Source: Aplectana chamaeleonis (Eukaryota; Nematoda; Chromadorea; Rhabditida; Cosmocercidae). From it: a DNA stretch of 64,000 bases. A model generated the notes under the pieces. That model saw nothing but the letters and a program-made list of their open reading frames with translations. It did no database searches and had not been told where the DNA came from. This document shows, in pieces, positions 57,189-64,000 of this stretch; the first letter of the stretch is position 1; the number at the start of each line of letters is the position of its first letter. The DNA lies in assembly GCA_029168955.1 (NCBI GenBank), contig JAPDOI010001341.1:33501-97500 (forward strand), written 5' to 3'. The translations under genes were made by a program, and so were the position numbers.

Positions 57189-57990
57189 TTAAAGGCAGTC
57201 CAAACTAAGGGACATAATCTCTCACATAATGGTAGAGTAGACCCACCCCATAACAAGTGCCAAGTGCAAGTTCTCGATCCCCCAGCCCCCTCTATTAATC
57301 GAGATATAGGAAGAAGCCGCTGTAGTGTCCCCATAGCAAGAGGCCCATTTGGCACGCCCCTTTTAGCGACCTGCTGAGCTCATTAATGGCAAGGCTGGAG
57401 TAGGTTTTCGATAATTAGCCCTGTTTTTTCTTTCATTCTTAGTCTCTCTCTCTCTCTCCACTCAAAACCCCGTTCGAATAAATCGGTTGCAAATGACGGA
57501 AATCATAAGCCTCAGACGATTTGTCCACCATGGCAGAACACCAAGAAAATAATTTTTCAGTTTTTACGCTGATGTTGGAGGGAGTCGCAAGGTGAAAACA
57601 AGGGTATCTTTGAAATCGCCGAAGACCCCATATGAACAGAGGTATGGCACCTTGAAGTTGCCTATATTTTGAGGATAGGAGATTGGTGGACGAGTTGTCT
57701 CAGGCCTGTATTTCTCTTCAATCACAATCGTTGCGCGAGAGTGAGCCCGGATGGGGAGACAGTCCGACAGTGGCCTGAAGAACGAAGACATGCTGGTAAT
57801 TCATCCATCCATCTAGCCTTTATCGAGTTCGAAAATCTGGTAGGGGGTGAGGCCTGTGGTGGTCGTTTATGTCTCACTTATTTGGAGGAATTGAGGTCTC
57901 GCACTTGGTACTTGTTATACAGGAGGGGTCTACTAAACAATCAAATTAAAATCACTAAATTTACGCCAGAGGGTGTACTGTGCCTTTAAA
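57189..57990. mobile_element. Composite MITE in KLHL intron
   Basis: Starts TTAAAGGCAGTCCAAACTAA. The first 350 bp resembles the 24531 subtype (GACGGAAATCATAAGCCTC, TTTGTCCACCATGGC). From about 57560 it matches member 2 of the MITE chain and ends GGGTGTACTGTGCCTTTAAA. A recombinant or nested pair. Confidence 0.72.
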
Positions 57991-58019
57991 GCGCTCAATA
58001 AACATATTCTAGGTTTGAC

Positions 58020-58500
58020 TTAAAATCTGCCTAGAGGGGTTATTTGGGGGTGCTGATCACGGAATCTGAGATTTATTTGACGACTTTCTGAAGTGTTCGA
58101 GTTCATTCGTCCAAACCATCCCAGTGGGAGACAATTTTGAGGAAAAAACGCGACTTTCGATCCTCCGTATGTGTACGATGGATGTGGCTTAAAATTATTC
58201 TGTGAGAGATATTTATAGTGCTTACCATCTGAGGTCTGTTTGTCGATTTTTGACATATTGTGGTGGGTTACGGTGGACATAGAGTAGTTTGTTCATAGTC
58301 TCCGCCTCTCTCTGTTTGCGAGAGTTATTTAGGATCGCCATCACGAACGTTATTTAGGATCGTCATCACGAACTTGATGTACGTTTGTAAATTTTCGAAT
58401 TATTAAAGTAGGTTCCGCCCTCTAAATGGCATGGTACCTATCGTAACCTACTGTAAACTTCAGGATTTTGACAAACGGACTCCAAATTCGTTTATAGCAG
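58020..58500. repeat. Dispersed repeat family, copy 2, in KLHL intron
   Basis: Shares GGGGTTATTTGGGG, TTCGAATTATTAAAGTAGGTT, CTAAATGGCATGGTACC and GTAACCTACTGTAAAC with 50460-51070. It includes a 26-bp tandem duplication (TATTTAGGATCGCCATCACGAA, about 58325-58375). Confidence 0.7.
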
Positions 58501-58964
58501 CCGAGATTACAGCCACATATGTACAAGTCATGTGCGAAACCAGAATTTTTTTACCTCGCAGAAAATGTGTGATGGGTCAGCTCGGGGCAGGATACTGCTT
58601 AATTGCACTATAGATGCCTAAGAGATACCGACAATACAATTCGTTTTTACAAATGCGACCAACGCTTTTTATACTTCACTTGTAGGTAAAGGACGCAGTA
58701 GCTTACTTAGTGAAAATTGAGAACTCGTCAGGCTTCATTTCACCATGCACTTCAAATCGATTGCGCGCTGCGAACTCCGGTACATTTTGAGAAAGAAGCT
58801 CAGCGAAAGAAGAAACAGATCATGCTAGATGTTTGGGGACCCGTATATGTCCACACAACATGATTTGAAACTCTCAAGAATCATCTAGACATGCTTGGTT
58901 CCCGAGCCCACTTCATTCGTTTCTTCCCTCAGTTTACGTTCTCTCATTGCCAACTTATTTCTAG

Positions 58965-60510
58965 GATTCTGGCGTGCATCCGTCTTCCGCTGTTGGAACC
59001 TTCGTTTTTGATTGACAAGGTGGCTTTTCATCAAGTGGTCAGAGGTGATCCTGCTTGCGAAAATCTTGTTAGTTTCCTTACACTTGTTCCGGGAATTCAT
59101 GATTGAATCCTAGGCACTGTTAGCAGGTAAAACCATGCTTTATTAAAACATATTTTGAGATCTTGTTGGGGAGGACAATTGTAAAAACCTGGGAATGAAG
59201 GTTTCTGCTTTACTGTGATGGCATCAATGATGCCTTCGGTGTCAAGGTAACAATCACGAGTCTCTGGGACTTACGTATGCGTAACGTATCCTCTGGTTCC
59301 AAGCCAAATTTGCTCTGATCGCTCGCGCGCTTGTGCGGAGCGAGGTTTGAAACAGCAGGAAAGTGTAGGAGAAGGTGACGCAGCGTACGCTCGCGGACGC
59401 ACGCGATGAACGAAAATAAATTTCTTTTGGGAACAAAGGATATGTGTACCAAGAGTATTGACTATGATTTCCCTCCCGTTTCTCCGCAGGTGTGGGACAC
59501 GCTTAAGTATCATCTGATTCCGGAACGACGATTGCAACTGCGCTCCTTGCGAACCGGTGCTAGAAATTCTGACGACGTTCCACAACTTATATTTGCTTTT
59601 GGTGGGACCGTATTTTTATGACACTCAAGTTCCGTTTATGTTCGGATTTTTAGGCGGCCGAACAGACGAAGGGGATACACTGCCCACCGTGGAAATGTAT
59701 GACCCGTCGACCAAGCAATGGTCGCCAAGTCATCCCATGACAAGCTCACGACACAACTTCGGGGTAGCTGTTCATGATGATAAGGTGGCTTTTCAGGATA
59801 ATGGGTAGCTGTGTTAATAAACTCTTCTGTGGTACTTCTGTTTATGTGTTTTTATTACAGATTTATGTTATCGGAGGGTTTAGCGAAAACAATTGGTCAA
59901 ATATCGTAGAATCATACGACTATGGTGAGGATGAGTGGGCACAGGTAGAGTCTTCGGTAGTGTGACGATTCCAAACTTATTAGACGCCAACTCTGTTGTG
60001 GTTTTGAGGTAACTACATTACAAATGAAGCGTTCGGATTTTGCTGTGGCGTCCATGAATAATAAATTCTACGTCTGTGGCGGTCGAAATGAAGCAAGTCG
60101 GAGCGGCTTTTTTTCTACCGTTGAGGTTACTTTAGTGTTGATCGCTCCGACATTATTGAAGACTGGGTCATTTTGAAGTGCTCTGTATTTCGTTTTTCTG
60201 CCAGCGGTGAGCGGTGCTGGGGCGTGTCTGCTCCGCTGTTAGATGTACCCATTTTGATGCAAAAGGACTATAATTACAGAGTAGAAGACATGTTCCACGA
60301 TCACAGCAATCGATGGAATTCAAAGCGCAAAGCTCATAAAAAACTTCGAAAAATCTAACTAATCCCCTTTTACGTTGATGTTTGAAATACGAGTGTTAGC
60401 GAAAAGATTTCAGGTGTACTGTCCGGTGGACAATGAGTGGGAGAAGGGTACAAGCATGGGAACCGCTCGACATTCCGCAGCTGCTGTGACTCTGGATGGA
60501 TACTTGTACG
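58965..60510 (+). CDS. BTB-BACK-Kelch protein (KLHL type), BACK end and Kelch repeats 1-3
   Basis: Continues from 57074: exons 58965-59067, 59490-59601, 59654-59784, 59861-59944, 60009-60125 and 60414-60510. The first finishes the BACK domain (RLPLLEPSFLI..VRGDPACENL). Next come YHLIPERRLQLRSLRT and FAFGG, then Kelch blades: TVEMYDPSTKQW..RHNFGVAVHDD; IYVIGGFSENNW..ESYDYGEDEW; FAVASMNNKFYVCGGRNEAS..VYCPVDNEW; and RHSAAAVTLDGYLY. With the upstream exons, 419 codons are present. Six blades are usual, so about half the propeller lies to the right or is lost: no next exon is seen before 64000. Blade order resembles KLHL17/18-type proteins, but I do not assign a symbol. Confidence 0.9.
59315..59430. 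repeat. Dispersed repeat, copy 2 (see 14262)
   Basis: Same word order as 14262-14352. Lies in the KLHL intron between 59067 and 59490. Confidence 0.6.
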
Positions 60511-61819
60511 GTAAAGTTGTTGTCACCCTCTGGTAAAAAGGTGAATGAAATTGTTGTCAGGTTACCTGATATGCAATGAATAAGCCTATTATGTTTGCGA
60601 GCTATAGACTCTGTTTCACTCCAGGTGAACTCATGTTTTCGGTTATCACAACGCGGAGCGGTGGCTTCTTCGTCGGAACCTCCTTATCACTAGTTATATT
60701 TCACAGAGGCCCACCGCTCCGCTGCTGGTGATAATTGAAATCGACGGGTCACTAGGGGTGTACCAGAGCTTACGTGTAATGCTAGTTGCTGAATTTAAAG
60801 GGATTATCAGTATTTCTGGGTTTCATTGAATACGTTCGCTCAATGTTCAGAGGGAACGCTCTCCGAAGCTGCGCTACAGTTTTTTTCTGTGACAAGCCTG
60901 AGATTTTCGCTGTAATCAATATTCTACTTGCTAACCTTCTTTCGTTTTCAATTCAAGGAGTCGATCACGCATGCTTGTTTTCATATTGCGGAGGAAAACG
61001 CCGACACCTCTCTATGTCTCGATGTTGGCAGTGTCTGTCACCTAGAAGCTCTTCGGTCGACTCTATACTCACTGGAGTTTGTTTGGCAGATGCCCGATGT
61101 CTTAGGAAACATAGTAACGCAAACACAGAGAAAAATCGTTCCCACACCTCACTGAAAACTCAGCCGTGAATTAATCGTGTTGTGTGAATGCACCATGAAA
61201 CGATTTGAGGATTATATCGTCCTGTTTGCCTTCACGACGTTTCAAACTGACTGCGGCAACTATAAATGCAGCATGTTGTAGGGAATTGAACCAAACTACA
61301 CGTGTGGTATGACTAGAGCACTGTGCGCTATTGTGCTGAACATGATTTTGGGGGCGGTTAAGCACTTATAAGCAGCGTACGTAAGCGCAAAAAAAACCGT
61401 GTCTAAGTTTTTTACTGATTTGCGCAGGGAGACCTACCAGGTTGTGATATATCGCCAAGAAGCCACCCAAAGCACTCAAATTTCGGAGAAAAACTCGTTT
61501 GAAAATCCTGGAGCAACCAGCTTCCTTTTTTCACGTATGTCCTGTGTGTCTTGTGTAAGACACAAATGTCGAAAAATTGGACGACTGAAATGGTTTAGCC
61601 CCTTTATCTTTCCAAAAGCAAGAAGCTTCCAATACACACGTTTGAACGCGAGGATCTCTCAAAATAAGGAATATATACTCTGGCACTGGGACGCTCTTAG
61701 CCCACAAGAAAACCGCTTCGAGCGCTCGGACAACTGGGCTAGGAGCCCCAAATCGTGATAGTCGCGGTGTTGATGTGCCACTATCGCGGAAAATCAGCGC
61801 CACTCCCGCTGCATAGAAG
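60511..61819. other. KLHL intron or flank, no Kelch exon recognised
   Basis: Open frames at 60928-61155 and 61399-61758 have no recognisable domain. A small inverted repeat (CGCGGAGCGGTGG / CCACCGCTCCGC) lies at 60652-60715. Confidence 0.4.
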
Positions 61820-62050
61820 CGGTTTTGTCGCGGTTTCGCCATGCTATGCCGTGGTTTCGTCATGCGATTATCGCGGTTTCGTCATGCTATTGTTGCGGTT
61901 TTGTCACGCGATTGTGGCGGTCTTGTTATGCTACTGGCGCGGTTTAGACGCGTTACTTTCGGGGTTTTTTCACGTTGTTGTGGCGGTCTGGATGCGTTAT
62001 TTTCGCGGTTTCGTCTTGCTATCGTCGTGTTGTCGACGCGTTATAATACT
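61820..62050. repeat. 22-bp tandem repeat, about ten degenerate copies
   Basis: The unit is close to GCGGTTTCGTCATGCTATTGTC and recurs every 22 bp from about 61829. It decays into irregular CGCGTTACTGC-like words up to about 62210. Overlapping open frames on the plus strand reflect the repeat. Confidence 0.82.
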
Positions 62051-62210
62051 CCTATCGCCGCACTCCTGTCGTGTTCATACCGCACTATTGACGTACTATT
62101 ATCGCGCTACTGCAGCGGTATTGAAGTACTATACTCGCGTTACTGCCGTACTATTTGCGAGCTATTGACGGACTATTCTCGCGCAAATGGCGTGCTGCCC
62201 TCGTGGTGTT

Positions 62211-63240
62211 GACCAGCTATTGACCTCGTATTGCACAGCTGTTCAACCACGCTTCTACTGCTGCTAACCCAGATTTTGACTGTCGCTCGAAAAGTATTGA
62301 ATCGCTCTTCAGCTAAGCCACTGATTGGAATGCTGCTCATGCGCCATCCCAGAGCTCCTTAACTAGACTTGTACCGCCTTCTTTCAAGTTGTTCCGTGAA
62401 CACCAGCTATACAGATTCATAGTAGAATTCAAGTAGTATGACACGTAAACGCAAAAATATTTCAGACTTTACAAAAAAAAGCACAACAGAATTCTTCTCG
62501 CCTAGCACCCTAACTCTCGCATAGGCACCCTAGTTCACACAATCATTTCTCATAACAAAGGCCTGGGGACCCGAAATTCACCAGATCATGCTTCAAAACA
62601 AAGGCTCCAAAAACACAAGATCACGAGATGCAGCAAGGGCCTAGGAACCCTGATTCACAAGATCTTCAAAAATAGCAATAAAAACATATTTCAACAAGGT
62701 AAAATCAACAACAAAACAAGAAGACAAGTTTGAACACCGGTTATCACGAGCCACGAAATCATGACCTGGCAGAAGTTAAACGCTTCAGCCCGGGCAGCTG
62801 ATCAACATCACAGGGTGACGCTCCTCCAGTAAATTCATCCTTCCACTCCATCATCCAGATTCTCGTCAGGACTGCCGCTGTCTCTACGTCCTTTCTTCTA
62901 AAACACCATCTTCGGAGTAAACTGGGCCGGCTCAGACGCATATTCGTTAGAACCTACCGATCTTGGGGTCAGAACGTCGTTCGTTTCATCATAAAGACGA
63001 ACATCTTTCCTAAAGAATCGAAATTATATATGAGGGAAGGCTGAAGAACATCACATAAAACGTATCCTCTTCCAAAAAAAAACCGAAGGGGACAGCGAAA
63101 CGTGCGCAGTGTGCAGGAGTGCCCCAGACGTGCGCAGTGTGCAGGAGTGTCTGTCATGTCTGCAGATGCACACTGTGCACGTAATCGACTGCGCGATACG
63201 CCATCATCACAAAAGCGCAAATGAGGGTGCAAAACTAGTT
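62211..63240. other. Spacer, nothing recognised
   Basis: No gene. ACGTGCGCAGTGTGCAGGAG is repeated at about 63099 and 63128 (28-bp spacing). Confidence 0.4.
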
Positions 63241-63480
63241 AGGGGGGGGGATAATGGGTGCTCTTTCGGAATAGACGACTCATCTAAGATTACAATGAAA
63301 TGAGCAGTTGTTTGGGATTGACCGACCCTTCTGTTGGTCTCATCAAACAGTTCTGTATGTTTGAAAAAGGCTAAATCAATCGACGGCTCTATTGCAATGA
63401 ACAATTCTCATGAAATTTCCATAGTGGGTCGTCTATTCCGAAAGAGTACCGGATAATGTTATCCAGCCCACCCCCCCCCA
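63241..63480. mobile_element. MITE with G-run termini
   Basis: Left GGGGGGGGGATAATGGGTGC then CTCTTTCGGAATAGACGAC. The reverse complement of the second segment is at 63430-63448, and CCCACCCCCCCCC ends the right side. About 240 bp, non-coding. Confidence 0.72.
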
Positions 63481-63569
63481 ATCGACTCATTGGCCGTGGG
63501 ACAGATTTTTGCATTGGAGCAGGCTTTTCGCGCTAGCCTTCCAATCTCCTCAGAAAGTATCAATATCAC

Positions 63570-64000
63570 AATTTCGCAGGACAATTGTGTCTTTGGAAGT
63601 TATTTGGAGTGCTGAGCACGAATCTGACGTCCGTTCATCGACTTCATTCAGATTACGGTAGATCACGATGGGTATACGGTAGTTTAGTCAAAGTCTCAGA
63701 TTTGACTCAGAGTCCGTATGCGGGGGTTATTCGGGGCGGCGAACACGAATTCAATGTCCATTTGTCGATTTTCGAATTATTGAGGTACGTTTCGCTCCCT
63801 ATAGTGCGTGGTACCTACCGTAACCCACAGTAAACTTCAGAATTTTGACAAACGGACTACAAATTCGTGTTCAGCACCCTGGATTACCCCTTCATACAAA
63901 TTTTGAGCCGAATCCGAGATTTTTCTCCAAAACACCAAAAAAAAATCATGGAGGGTACCCTTTCCTTGCCACCAGGCTTTGAAAAAAGCGTATAATTTTT
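63570..64000. repeat. Dispersed repeat family, copy 3 (cut by window end)
   Basis: Shares GTCTCAGATTTGACTC, GGGGGTTATTCGGGG, TTTTCGAATTATTGAGGTA, TACCGTAACCCACAGTAAAC and TTCGTGTTCAGCACCCTGGA with 50460-51070, same orientation. Confidence 0.72.

Noticed and set aside
60928..61155. Possible next Kelch exon (acceptor TTCAATTCAAG at 60959)
   Set aside because: The peptide lacks the GG and Y..W pattern of a Kelch blade, and phase 1 continuation does not give IGG.
61755..62212. Overlapping open frames of 137 and 123 codons
   Set aside because: Both run through the 22-bp tandem repeat and its decayed edge, giving Cys/Tyr-rich repeats with no family similarity.

Overview
The window looks like repeat-rich nuclear DNA from a nematode, probably a clade V (strongylid/rhabditid) worm. 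Three things point there: short GT-AG introns with TTTCAG-like acceptors (some about 56 nt), a mix of BEL/Pao, non-LTR, mariner, Tc1 and hAT-like elements, and one ATG placed directly after a TTTTTCGCAG acceptor, as in spliced-leader trans-splicing. The exact species cannot be told from this sequence alone. Host genes take up only a few per cent of the window.

Layout. (1) 443-10826 (+): the 3' half of an NADPH-cytochrome P450 reductase gene (C. elegans emb-8 type) in seven exons. Its last intron is 9.1 kb long because it holds a complete BEL/Pao LTR retrotransposon (1730-8465, identical LTRs, AATTT target duplication, broken reading frame) and a foldback MITE. (2) 10827-18400: a 1.1 kb hAT-like element with an 8-bp target duplication, a LINE reverse-transcriptase fragment, a 120-bp tandem repeat, a foldback element, and a 1.9 kb GC-rich block of inverted and tandem repeats with two mirrored TATA motifs. 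(3) 18604-22717: a mariner element split by a 3.3 kb non-LTR retrotransposon. (4) 22720-33390: a field of MITEs, including three that abut at shared TTTAAA joints (29234-30691), a tRNA-derived SINE, and two unrecognised coding-like exons near 32 kb. (5) 33389-45412: a satellite of about 42-bp units, roughly 230 copies, each carrying the 14-bp palindrome TGATGACGTCATCA (a CRE/ATF-type core). It is split by a 2.2 kb hAT-like insertion that itself holds four foldbacks. (6) 45540-54540: a large foldback, more MITEs, a candidate small gene (48575-48998), and a nearly full-length Tc1-like element with a damaged catalytic site. (7) 55000-60510 (+): a BTB-BACK-Kelch (KLHL-type) gene in eleven exons, open at both ends, with MITEs in its introns. 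(8) 60511-64000: repeats only, including a 22-bp tandem repeat and a G-run MITE.

The two confident host genes are unrelated in function: electron transfer to microsomal P450s, and a probable Cullin-3 substrate adaptor. They share only the fact that transposons have enlarged their introns. The most unusual object is the CRE-palindrome satellite.
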